A stretch of 64,000 nucleotides of DNA. It comes from Nocardioides sp. Root1257 (lineage in GTDB: Bacteria > Actinomycetota > Actinomycetes > Propionibacteriales > Nocardioidaceae). Made by a program: the position numbers and the translations under genes. Below, piece after piece: positions 33,647 through 42,500 of this stretch. The stretch covers positions 76,939-140,938 of the forward strand of contig NZ_LMDV01000015.1 of NCBI RefSeq assembly GCF_001425175.1. Reading direction: 5' to 3'. The notes under the pieces are model-generated. The model did not search any database, was not told the DNA's origin, and was given only the letters and a program-made list of their open reading frames with translations. Position 1 is the stretch's first letter. Each line of letters opens with the position of its first letter.

Positions 33647-34786
33647 TCAGCCGAGTCGACGGACCGTCATCACCTGCCCGGCGAACTCGCCGATCGTGCC
33701 GTAGCGGACGACATCGCCGGTGTGCGGTGCTTGGAGGATCCGGTCACCTCCGACGTAGATCGCTACGTGGTGCGGACCTCCGGCCCCGGGGTAGCTGAAG
33801 AAGATCAGGTCTCCCGGTTGCTTCTCGGCCCAGCCGATGCCTCGGCCCGCGTGGATCTGTGAGCCGCTGTAGTGCGGGAGCCGGATCCGCCCACCGGAGG
33901 CTTGGTAGGCGGCGTAGAGCACCAGCCCCGAGCAGTCGAAGCCGCCGCCCGTGGGGCCGGTGAAGACCCCGCCACCCCACACGTACGGCCGGCCGAGCTG
34001 GGAGGCGGCCGCTGCGATCAGGGCCCCGGGAAAGCCGGGCGGGAGATCTCCGGACAGCTCGCCGGGCAGCTCACCGCCAGAGTCTGCACAGGCGAGCCCA
34101 CTCGCGAACCCATTCTCGAGAGTGGCGCCGCTGAGCACAGTTAGGATGTTCTCGGCGATCGGCCGGTTAACGGCGTATCGGTCGGGATAGGCGGAGACCT
34201 GCACAGCTTGGGCTGCAGCGCCGGGATCCATCTCGTGCCAGCCGTCGATGTCGAGCAGTCCACGGGGGGAACCGTGGTTGGGGCCGCTGGGTCCGCCATA
34301 GAAGGCTCGTGCAGACCAGACCGGGTTCATCAGGTCCTCGGCGCTTCCCCAGCCCGCGGCGGGTCGCTGCTGGAACATGCCGACGGAGTCGTGGTCGCCG
34401 CCGTCGCCGTCGTTGGCTAGCGCAGCGGAGTGTGGGTAGGCGCCGACGTTGGAGAGCACCCGAAGTGAGGACTCCGTGATCGCTGTCATGACCGCGATCA
34501 GCTGGCCTCGAGCGGGCACGTTCTGGCTGTCGCCGACGGCGATGATCGTGGCGGCCCTGGTGAGCTGTTGGTGGTTGAGGGTGACGCTGGCGCCGTCGGT
34601 GTTGGTGGCGGTCAGACTGGTGGGGATGTCCCCGGCGACCTCGACGCTGTCGGTGGCCTCGGCGTCCCACAGACAGCCGGTGGACCCGGCTGCAGTGGGT
34701 ACGACCAGCGTGGCTACCCCGAGCACCGCGGCGCCGGGGGCGACCAGTGCCAGCAGTGCGGCGCACGCGATGACCTTCACTCCCAC
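33647..34786 (-). CDS. NlpC/P60 peptidoglycan hydrolase of the transfer system
   Basis: A 379-aa exported protein with a signal or anchor segment at residues 5-32. The middle (about 95-215) resembles a lysozyme-like domain (IAVMTAITESSLRVLSNVGA, DSVGMFQQRPAAGWG, with E108-type acid). The C-terminal C40 peptidase has the Cys in GGGFDCSGLVLYAAY near residue 282 and the His in GGPHHVAIYVGGD near 337. Such enzymes open the wall for the conjugation channel (VirB1-like role). It lies in line with the channel genes. Confidence 0.9.
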   Translation of the reverse strand: MGVKVIACAALLALVAPGAAVLGVATLVVPTAAGSTGCLWDAEATDSVEVAGDIPTSLTATNTDGASVTLNHQQLTRAATIIAVGDSQNVPARGQLIAVMTAITESSLRVLSNVGAYPHSAALANDGDGGDHDSVGMFQQRPAAGWGSAEDLMNPVWSARAFYGGPSGPNHGSPRGLLDIDGWHEMDPGAAAQAVQVSAYPDRYAVNRPIAENILTVLSGATLENGFASGLACADSGGELPGELSGDLPPGFPGALIAAAASQLGRPYVWGGGVFTGPTGGGFDCSGLVLYAAYQASGGRIRLPHYSGSQIHAGRGIGWAEKQPGDLIFFSYPGAGGPHHVAIYVGGDRILQAPHTGDVVRYGTIGEFAGQVMTVRRLG

Positions 34787-34793
34787 CGGTGAC

Positions 34794-35480
34794 TCATCTC
34801 AGCGGGTTGTCGAGTTCGGAAAGCCGCAGGACGTGGCAGCGGGGGAAGGACGGGGCGCAGGCCACGAAGACCGTGAAGGACACCGGGGATGACGACTTGG
34901 CAGCGGCGCCGCCCCAGGTCCCGCTGCGATGGCGGATGCCGGTGATGGTCACCGCCGTGGTGCCGGGCCTGAGCTGTCCGTGGGCCTGCTGGTCGGCCAC
35001 TTCCCAGGAGCTGGGGACGTAGGCCGTCTCGATGGCGAGGGACTGCTGTACATCCATCGCCCCGAGGCCGAGCCACTGCTCGAGGGTGGGGACGTAGGTG
35101 GCGACGTCAGCGAGCAGCCCTGGTGTCTCCTCGCCGGATGGGTCGGCGTCGGCAGCCACGGCGGCGGTGTAGTCGACCGGAAGGAACCCGGTGCGGGTGT
35201 CCCACTCGAACAGCGTGGCGGCGACCGCCTGCGCGTACGCAATCGGGTCGCCGGTGTGGGGGAGCTGCCGATCCTGCGGGGCCAGCGCCGGCGTCGTTGG
35301 TCGCCCGGACGCCATCGTCTCCCGTAGCGCTGTGCCTGGTGCCGCGCCCGGCGCCGTGTCTGTCGGTCGGCTCGCTTCGCCCGGTCCCCGAACCAGTCCG
35401 TAGACGCCGACCGCGAGAGCGGCCAGGGCGAGTGCGCCCGCGAGGAGCAGCAGGATCTGGCGGCCGGTCAACTGAGACAT
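34794..35480 (-). CDS. Membrane-anchored transfer protein, possible VirB8/TcpC-like
   Basis: A 228-aa protein with a single N-terminal membrane helix (QILLLLAGALALAALAVGVY, about residues 8-27), a Pro/Ala/Thr-rich linker and an external domain of about 150 residues starting PIAYAQAVAATLFEWDTRTG. Size, topology and position before the wall hydrolase fit a VirB8/TcpC-type NTF2-like subunit, but I see no decisive motif. The start MSQLTGRQ is chosen because the longer frame upstream is a shadow of the ParB-like gene. Confidence 0.68.
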   Translation of the reverse strand: MSQLTGRQILLLLAGALALAALAVGVYGLVRGPGEASRPTDTAPGAAPGTALRETMASGRPTTPALAPQDRQLPHTGDPIAYAQAVAATLFEWDTRTGFLPVDYTAAVAADADPSGEETPGLLADVATYVPTLEQWLGLGAMDVQQSLAIETAYVPSSWEVADQQAHGQLRPGTTAVTITGIRHRSGTWGGAAAKSSSPVSFTVFVACAPSFPRCHVLRLSELDNPLR

Positions 35481-35527
35481 CACACGACTCCGAGCGAGAG
35501 GACGGGGACGTCCTTGAGGTGCACCAG

Positions 35528-36580
35528 CTACGCCGAGGTGTCCTCGATGTCGATGTCCCCGGCGTCCCCTGGCTCCCCTGTGTCTCGGGTGGCGTGGCGG
35601 CGGGCGGTGATGAGCTGGTCGCGGAACGCGATGGTGGCGGTCACGACACGGTCGAACTGCTCCCAGTCGGCGAGGGTGAGCCCGGCGGCCAGGGCATCGA
35701 CGTCGTACATCTCGGTCCACCCGTCGAGCTCGGTCCAGGTGAGGACGAAGGACCGGACGCTGCGGAAGTGGCGCGTCGGGCCCTGGTTCCGCTTGAGTCC
35801 TTTGCGTCCCTTCTTGCCGTTGATGCGCTCGAGTGCCTCGCGCGCCAGACGCGCGAGCTCGGTCTCGACCTCCGGCTGGATGGCCTGGGTCTCGTCGTAG
35901 GCCGCCTTGACCTCTTGGTAGAGGGGCTTGATCGGCTCCCCGTTCTCGATCTTGCGCAGCGCGTCGTTGGCCATGGTCCGGATCTCGGGTGGCGTGGCCT
36001 TGCGAGACGCCCAGTCCATCAGCGCGCAGACCCGCTCGTGGGTGTTGTACGACGCCTTGCCGGTGATGGCCATGGCCGCCTGACGCCGCGCCTTGCCTGT
36101 CGCTCCCGGTGGTGCACCGGGTGCACCACCGGTGTTCGGAGCACTTTGCCCGGCGCCGAACTGGGTGGCCTGCTTGCGTCGCTCGCCCTCTTCGGCGCTG
36201 ATCTGCTTGAGCTCGCGGTAGAGCGTGGCCTTCTCGAGCTCGTTCAAGGACAGGTGGAGTTCGTTGTCGTCCCGCTGGGCCATGAGGGACTCGAGCTTCC
36301 CGGAGATGCCGGATCGGACCCAGACGTTCATCGAGCGCCAGCCGAGCCGGCGCACGGCCTCCAGGCGCCGCCATCCACAGATCAGGACACCGTCGGGAGT
36401 GATGGTCACCGGTTGAAGTAGGCCGAGCTCGTTGATCGAGTCCATCAGCTTGGTCAGGTCACCGGGATCCTTGCGGTACCGGGTGCCGACGACGATCGAG
36501 TCGAGGGTCCGGTCGAGCTCGATGCGACCCCGTGCGTCGGGGCCATGCTGAGTCCTTGCCGCCGGGTGTGTCTCAGGCAT
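35528..36580 (-). CDS. ParB N-terminal domain protein
   Basis: A 350-aa protein. The ParB/Srx-like NTase domain is at about residues 20-110: LDSIVVGTRYRKDPGDLTKL, INELGLLQPVTITPDGVLIC and GWRRLEAVRRLGWRSMNVWV. A helical part follows with LNELEKATLYRELKQI, KGRKGL and a C-terminal acidic tail. No ParA gene is adjacent, so a role in segregation of the excised element or in gene regulation is equally possible. It overlaps the upstream gene by eight bases. Confidence 0.85.
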   Translation of the reverse strand: MPETHPAARTQHGPDARGRIELDRTLDSIVVGTRYRKDPGDLTKLMDSINELGLLQPVTITPDGVLICGWRRLEAVRRLGWRSMNVWVRSGISGKLESLMAQRDDNELHLSLNELEKATLYRELKQISAEEGERRKQATQFGAGQSAPNTGGAPGAPPGATGKARRQAAMAITGKASYNTHERVCALMDWASRKATPPEIRTMANDALRKIENGEPIKPLYQEVKAAYDETQAIQPEVETELARLAREALERINGKKGRKGLKRNQGPTRHFRSVRSFVLTWTELDGWTEMYDVDALAAGLTLADWEQFDRVVTATIAFRDQLITARRHATRDTGEPGDAGDIDIEDTSA

Positions 36581-37400
36581 TGATCCGGGATCCCGGGCGC
36601 GGGGCGGCTTCGTGGATGTCGAAGACCAACAGGTCGTCGTCGAGGAGCTCGGTGACGTGGTGTCCGATGAGCAGTCGGACCAGGACCCCGTGGCCGTCGC
36701 AGGTGTAGGCCTCGTCGGGGTTGGGGTTGCCGAGGATGATCCGCAGCACCGTCGACCACACCGTCTGGTCGATGTCGAGCAGTGCGCGGGCGTTGCCATC
36801 GCGGCGCAGGGCAGCGTGGGCCCGGGGACGGGAGCCGGACTCGACCAGCCGGCCCCCGATGTAGTCGAGCAGGCACGTCGCGGTATCGCGCGGCCAGCCC
36901 AGGGCGGCGAAGAGATCGATAGTCCGCTCCAACGCCTCGTGCGCCGTGGTCGGTCGAGCCGCAGGTGGAACGTCCGCGTCGATCGGGGCGACCGGAACGA
37001 CGGCGAGCACCGGCAAGATGTTGGGAAGATCCGCGTCGGACTCGCTGAACCTTCGTACGTCGTGGTGGGAGGAGAACTCCGGTCGTCGGGCTTGGTCGAC
37101 CGAGCACAGCAGCCCGAGGGCGCGCTCCTCGGCGATCAGCGAGGCTCGGACCGCCATGGTGACCACTGCCCAGGGGTCATCGGCGGTGCGGACCGCGTAG
37201 GTGCGCATCGCCTCGAACGCTGCCGTGGCTCCCGTGGCCGGGTCGCAGCGGTGCTTGAGGGCCAGCGCCTTGTACTTGTGTTCGGTGTAGACCATGAGCG
37301 CCCGGGCCTCCGGGTCGTGCTCCCATGCCCCAGGACCGGAGACCCGCAGCCTGATCAGTAGCCGGCGCAGCCCCTTCGAGGTCTCGAATGAACAGGTCAT
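36573..37400 (-). CDS. Hypothetical protein, 275 aa
   Basis: A mostly helical soluble protein. The segment TADDPWAVVTMAVRASLIAE followed by ERALGLLCSVDQARRPEF vaguely recalls sigma-factor-like helical regions of element-borne regulators, but no firm family can be named. The C-terminus is acidic (ELLDDDLLVFDIHEA). It overlaps both neighbours (ATGA upstream, eight bases downstream) inside the Prim-Pol/ParB unit. Confidence 0.7.
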   Translation of the reverse strand: MTCSFETSKGLRRLLIRLRVSGPGAWEHDPEARALMVYTEHKYKALALKHRCDPATGATAAFEAMRTYAVRTADDPWAVVTMAVRASLIAEERALGLLCSVDQARRPEFSSHHDVRRFSESDADLPNILPVLAVVPVAPIDADVPPAARPTTAHEALERTIDLFAALGWPRDTATCLLDYIGGRLVESGSRPRAHAALRRDGNARALLDIDQTVWSTVLRIILGNPNPDEAYTCDGHGVLVRLLIGHHVTELLDDDLLVFDIHEAAPRPGSRINA

Positions 37401-37849
37401 AGCGATAGTCCTTCCGTGTAGGCCACCGACAGCGGTGCCGGCGAAGGCGCCGGCTTCCGGTTTGATCGAGTGGCCGTCGGCGAGGTCGGTGATGTGGTTG
37501 ACGTGCCTGGCGAAGTCGTTCGCGTGGGATGTGCGAGGAGCCCCGGGAGCGCACGGGTGGCGGACGCTGGGGTACGCCGTGCCCGCCGGATCAGCTCGGC
37601 CTGCAGATCGATCCCGCGCCCGATGAGCGGCGCGGTGTGCGCCGCGAGGTCGGTCGGGCGGACCCAGGCGACGCCGGCGGCTGGTGATGGCTGCGCTCCG
37701 GGATCCCGCATGAGCGACGGGTCGCGGTGGTGAGCCAACGCGCTATCAGGGGCGTCCTGGTCGTGAGCCGCGGCGACCTGAGCAACAGGGTCGATGGCAC
37801 GTTGGCCGTCGTGGTGGACGTGGCGGCGGTACTCGGCGTGGCTGTTCAT
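37397..37849 (-). CDS. Hypothetical protein, 150 aa
   Basis: A low-complexity, His/Ala/Pro/Thr-rich protein with a disordered C-terminal 60 residues (SPGTSTTSPTSPTATRS). One ordered-looking segment is VAWVRPTDLAAHTAPLIGRG followed by DLQAELIRRARRTP. It is fixed by four-base overlaps with the genes on both sides. No family recognised. Confidence 0.6.
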   Translation of the reverse strand: MNSHAEYRRHVHHDGQRAIDPVAQVAAAHDQDAPDSALAHHRDPSLMRDPGAQPSPAAGVAWVRPTDLAAHTAPLIGRGIDLQAELIRRARRTPASATRALPGLLAHPTRTTSPGTSTTSPTSPTATRSNRKPAPSPAPLSVAYTEGLSL

Positions 37850-38778
37850 AGCCCGGCCGCCTCACTGTGCGCGGTGGTCGGCTGGGTAGGGCCCACGCGA
37901 CTCCCGGAGTGGCCGGCTGGTCCGAGCCGGGAGGCGATTCGATAGGCCGAGTTGATCGTCGTCTCGATCTCCCGGTCGGGGAGCCCGGCGTGCTGGGCAG
38001 CCGGCATCAAGTAGCTGAGTGCGCTCTCAAGGGTGTGGCCGGTCTCGACCATCCGGCACGACGCCCAGAACAGTGCGTGGTTGCGTCCGCCCTCAGCTGT
38101 CAGTGCGACCACTCGTGCGAGTGCGTCGGGTCGGCACCCGTGCTGGGTCAGGTTCGATGGTGGCGCTGGGGGTGTCCGGCGGGGCGGTTCGAGGAACTCG
38201 CGGAGTCGGCGCGCGTCGACTGGCTCCGGTCGCCGGGTCGCGACGGCGATGACCTCGTACGGGGTGGATCGTCCGTTGACCTCGACACGGGACGGGGGAG
38301 CGATGATGTAGCCGCCATCGCCGCGGAAGTCGATGTGCGCGGAGGGGACCTGCCAGGAGCGCTGCTCACGATCCGGCGCGGCCGGGTAGTAGGCGTGGAC
38401 GCCGCCCGAAGGGGTGCGGACCAGCCATCCCCAGCCCTCGGCGATCCTGTGGGCTCGCGCGCGCTCGAACGCGGCGAACCCGCTGCCCCCGGTGTGGACG
38501 TCGACGTCGACCACGTCGACCCCGGTGCTGGTACCGGTGGGCAGGCCGATGTTCGCCTGTGGGGTGCGTTGCCACCAACCGTGGACGATGCGGGTAGATG
38601 AGGTGGCGTCGTGGAACCCGTTCGGGGTGAGTGGCTGCTTCCCGCCAGGCCCGCATGGGAAGACCGGGATGCCGAGGTTCGCGAAGCGGATCGCGGCTTC
38701 GGCGAGCGTCGGCTCGGCAGCGACGCGCTGCATCGTCGAGACGGTCCAGTCGGGAATCGGGTTGCTTGGGTCGAACAT
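37846..38778 (-). CDS. Bifunctional DNA primase/polymerase (Prim-Pol)
   Basis: A 310-aa protein whose first 200 residues are an archaeo-eukaryotic-type Prim-Pol domain: AIRFANLGIPVFPCGPGGKQ, the hhhDhD metal motif VDVVDVDVHTGGSG near residue 90, the STGxxH-like WGWLVRTPSGGVHAYYP near 118 and HIDFRGDGGYIIAPPS near 148. The last 90 residues are a helical PriCT-like tail (EGGRNHALFWASCRMVETGH). It would prime or fill in the transferred strand. It is the first gene of the leftward transfer operon, just after a repeat-rich promoter region. Confidence 0.9.
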   Translation of the reverse strand: MFDPSNPIPDWTVSTMQRVAAEPTLAEAAIRFANLGIPVFPCGPGGKQPLTPNGFHDATSSTRIVHGWWQRTPQANIGLPTGTSTGVDVVDVDVHTGGSGFAAFERARAHRIAEGWGWLVRTPSGGVHAYYPAAPDREQRSWQVPSAHIDFRGDGGYIIAPPSRVEVNGRSTPYEVIAVATRRPEPVDARRLREFLEPPRRTPPAPPSNLTQHGCRPDALARVVALTAEGGRNHALFWASCRMVETGHTLESALSYLMPAAQHAGLPDREIETTINSAYRIASRLGPAGHSGSRVGPTQPTTAHSEAAGL

Positions 38779-38804
38779 GCGCCAGAGAGTGACGTAGAGG
38801 TGTT

Positions 38805-38887
38805 ACCGGAATCCGGTGACCCAGCGGGGGAACGCAAGGGGGAACGCAGGGGAAACGTTGCGTTTGTGCAGGTCAGATGCGTTCCCC
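38805..38887. promoter_or_regulatory. Palindrome and iteron-like repeats upstream of Prim-Pol
   Basis: ACCGGAATCCGGT (38805-38817) is a perfect odd palindrome 27 bases upstream of the Prim-Pol ATG. Beyond it are direct repeats GGGGGAACGCA at 38826-38836 and 38838-38848, a partial third copy GGGGAAACG at 38849-38857, and the inverted copy TGCGTTCCCC at 38878-38887. The spacing of about 12 bases is iteron-like. It could be the operator of the transfer operon or an origin used by the excised element. Confidence 0.65.
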
Positions 38888-38990
38888 AAGAAGATTCGCC
38901 GATTTCGCCGACGGGGCTGTCAGGGTCGGGATCCGAGGTGCTCGAGGCCGCGTGGACGCTCGGCCCGCGCTGGCGAACCCGGCGTCCACC

Positions 38991-39179
38991 TCACCCGGCG
39001 GCCCGGTTCGAGGCGGGAGAGTGGACCAGTCCGTTGGCGTCTTCGTAGTCCCACAGCGCCCACTCGTAGCCGGCGATGAGCGCGTTGTTGACCTCTGGGT
39101 GGTCGGCGAGCCAGCGGTATCCCGCAGCCGACGACCCGGCCTGGAGGGCGAGGCGTCGGCCGGCGTCGTACCCGGCCAT
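38991..39179 (-). CDS. Small hypothetical protein, 62 aa
   Basis: The frame reads MAGYDAGRRLALQAGSSAAG, then YRWLADHPEVNNALIAGYEW and ALWDYEDANG, a globular-looking composition rich in Tyr and Trp, unlike the Arg/Pro-rich shadows around it. Residues upstream of the ATG (TNDEQRY) also look protein-like, so the true start may be a rare codon further up. No ribosome-binding site is obvious. Function unknown. Confidence 0.5.
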   Translation of the reverse strand: MAGYDAGRRLALQAGSSAAGYRWLADHPEVNNALIAGYEWALWDYEDANGLVHSPASNRAAG

Positions 39180-39268
39180 GTACCGCTGCTCGTCGTTCGT
39201 CGGTGGGGGTGTTCGTCGCCACAGGGTTCAAGTCGAACAGATGTTCGATCGTGGGTCAAGATGGGGGC

Positions 39269-39538
39269 GTGTCCTCGAACCCGCCCAAGCACGACGCCTG
39301 GCCCCAGCCCGGGCACTGGCGGCACTGCTGGGTGAGGTTCGGGCGAGGCAACTACCCTCCGCCAGCGCCGGGTCTGATCCTCGACTGGCGCCGCGAGGGA
39401 CCACGGTGGTTCGCCTGGGTCATCTGGCTCGACAACACCCAGCTGCGAGACAGCATCCAGCAGGCGTGGCTGCCGGCCACGGTGATCCGCCCGGCGAAGA
39501 GCGACATCAACGTCTGGAACGACGGGCCCCGGAGATGA
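39269..39538 (+). CDS. Hypothetical protein, 89 aa
   Basis: A small Trp/Arg/Pro-rich protein with a GTG start (SSNPPKHDAWPQPGHWRHCW, then LILDWRREGPRWFAWVIWLD and ending INVWNDGPRR). Similar short proteins are frequent in actinobacterial conjugative elements. It is the only rightward gene between the two leftward operons and must have its own promoter. Function unknown. Confidence 0.65.
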   Translation: MSSNPPKHDAWPQPGHWRHCWVRFGRGNYPPPAPGLILDWRREGPRWFAWVIWLDNTQLRDSIQQAWLPATVIRPAKSDINVWNDGPRR

Positions 39539-39584
39539 GCCGCGGCGCGCTGACCTGTGGTGCGGACGAGCGTCTAGGTCTGTG

Positions 39585-42500
39585 TCAGCCGGTCCGCCTG
39601 GAGCGAGATTTGGGGGTGCTCCAGCTCAGGTTGCGGATGACCTGAGTGGTGCGGCCGGGAACGTCGATCGGCGGGTGATCGTCGTCGCGTCGGTTGAAGA
39701 CTTTCGCGCTGAGGGCCTGGTCGGCCCGCTCGTCATGCCCGAGGGTGTTCTCGGCCGCGATGATGTCGAGCTGGGCGACTTCGTCGTAGGGGGATGCGCT
39801 GTAGGCGACTTGAGCTGCCCACAGCGCGAGCTCTGGGTCGCCGACGGAGTGGGCGTGAATGGTGACGATGTGTCCGACGTCGACGATGGCGCTGCTCATG
39901 ATGTGGTCCCACCGGTCGGCCTCGAGGAGCCAGGTCCAATGGTTCTCGCGCAACTGGGTGAAGGGTTCGCCGCTGACCAGTCCGAGCGCGGTGACAAGGT
40001 CGTCGATCCCGTCGGCGCCGCGGCTCTGTCCGCGGGCACGGAGGCGGCGGAAAAGGTCGAGGTCGCAGAGGACGCCGTGGGTCTTGTAGAGGGCCGCGGT
40101 GTGCGGACCAGCGCCTGGCTCTGCATGGGGCAGGTAGGGCTCTCCGGTACCGGGGTCGTTGCCGAGCCAGCGACGTAGCTGGCTCATGTCGACCCGGACG
40201 CGCTCTGGCCGCAGACCGAACGCGTCGGCGATCTCCGTGGCGGGGACGCCCCGTGGATGCAGGGCGAGATAGGCCAAGAGCTCGACGTAGAACGGACGAC
40301 GATGTGAGGTTGCCTTCGCATCGCCGGTGGTGCGGGCACCGACGGGGCCGAGCAGGATCAGCTTGGCCGAGGACAGCGTCGAGGACTCCCACCGGGCGAG
40401 GTCCTCGTCCAGGTTCGGGTCCGCGGCGGCTACGGCTGCCCGGGCCTGCGAGGCTGCCTGTGGGGCGAGGACCTCGATGTCCTCGACAGTCGTCGCCGCG
40501 GCGTCGGCATACACGTGCGCTTCCCGGGGGAGCAGTGACGCCTCGCCAGCGGGACCGTCCGGCCGGGGCTCGGTCAAGCCCTCCACCAATGCACCACCCT
40601 GGTCGCAGACACTCTCAGGGCCGCCGTCCGCTGCAGGGACCGGGACCATCGTTTCGTCGAGGGTCAGGTCCAGCAGGAGTGCGCACGCTCGCGCCTCCTC
40701 CTCGCTGAGGCCAGCCGCGGTCACGTCGATTCCGAGGCGGGTCTCGCGCAGTCGCCCGTCGGCGGTCACCTCCAGGTGGGCTTCGGCGGCCTGTGGGTCG
40801 CCGGCGAGGTCGATGAGTGCCGCCGAGGACCTGCTCGGGGCGGAGGCGATGACCCCGGCGAGCCGAGCGAGATCGGCGGCCGGCCGGTCCGCGGTCGCGA
40901 TGATGGTCGCGTAGAAGTCGTCGGGCTCAGAGAGGGCGGTGATCGAGGCCAGGCCGCTGGCGAGGTGGGTGATGAACTCGGTGTCGCCCGCGGGGTGGGT
41001 ACGGACGCGGCCGAGGTTGAACGAGGCGAGGGCTGCACCGATGCCGAGAAGGTCGACGGTGGTGACGCTCGACCACGGGTTGACGGCCAGTTCGGCGGCG
41101 AGGTGGCGAGCCAGTGCAGAGGTCCGCTCAGCGTCACCACTGACTGCGACGACGCGAAGTTCCTCGAGGTTGAGGAACACGAACGCACCATCCGTGTTGC
41201 GCCCCACGCTGACCAGGAGCGGGTACGGCGGGAACGAGTCATCGGGCCGCTCCGCTACCTCCGAGAGCCCGATGCGCCAGGCGGTGCCGGAACCGATCCA
41301 CGGCGCAGCCAGGTCGGCTGGTTCATGGAGCGTCAGCGCGATCGCACCGTCGTCGAGCGTGACGGTGAGCAGGCGGAGGTCCGGGACCGAGCGCAGGGCC
41401 GTGTCGAGCAGGTCGATCCGAGGCGAGATCACCGACGCAGCGGCCCGGACGGTCTTCTCGACCGTAAGCAGCTCCGCGGGCGGCGGCGCGACGACTGTCC
41501 CGGGGCGCCGGTATCGCAGCTGGGTGCGTCGCTGCGCCCGCAGCGTCAGCCACACGGCGCCGCCGAGGATCGATACCGCTCCGGCGAGGCCGGGCATGAG
41601 CCACGAGGGTCCGATGGTGTCGTGGGCGTCGTCCACCGATTCCTGCGGTTCGGTGACCTGGTCGTCGGCAGTATGCGACGGTGCGGCGTCCGACGGTTCG
41701 ATGTCCGATGGTGCGATGTCCGATGGCGCCAGGTCAGGAGCTGGGGGTTCGGTGGGTGCGTAGGGAGGATGGTTCGTCCCGGTGCCGTCCTCGGGGTCGT
41801 GGTCGTGGTTGTGGGGTGCCGGGTGGTCGGGCTTGATGTGCCGGGGTTCTGGCGGGGCGTCCGAGCGCTCGTGCCTGGGGATCGTCAGGCTCCAGCCGGG
41901 GAGGATGAGGTCCGGATCGGTGAGCCGTCGGCCGTCGGGCTGGGTGGTGTCTTGTGAGGCGGTGAAGATTTCGGGGTAGGCGTCGGCCGCTCCGAGTTCG
42001 GTCTCGGCGATCTCGGACAGTGTGTCGCCGGTCTGCACGACGTAGGTCTCGTCCCCCGCGGCGGCGGTGGCGGTGTGAGGGCCAGGATTCGTTGCGGGAA
42101 CGCGGAGCACGGTGCCAGGTAGCAGGAAGTCGGGGCGCCCGTCCAGGGTGGAGTTGTTGAGCTCGACGAGCTCGACGTACCGGGCGCCGTCTCCGAGGCG
42201 CTCTTCGGCTATCCGCCAGAGGCTGTCGCCGCGTTTGACGGTGTACTGCTCGAGGTGCGGCTCCCGCTTCTCGACGCTCGGCAGAGTCAGATTCGTGCGT
42301 GCGTCATGCCGGTCGGCACCTGCAGCCACCACAGGCGGAGCGGAGGCAAAGCGAGATACCGGAGTGGCTCGGTCTGTGACATGCGTTGCGGCTTCGGGGC
42401 TGGCCGGTGCCACCGCCGCGGTGGCGTCGGCCGGTCGTTGGGGAAGTAGGACGGCGGCGGAGGGGACGGCGACGAACAGCAGCGCGGCGGCTGCGACGAG

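Noticed and set aside
40776..41957. 393-aa plus-strand frame opposite the LysM-BTAD gene
   Set aside because: Antisense shadow; the minus strand has LysM and BTAD motifs in a continuous frame.
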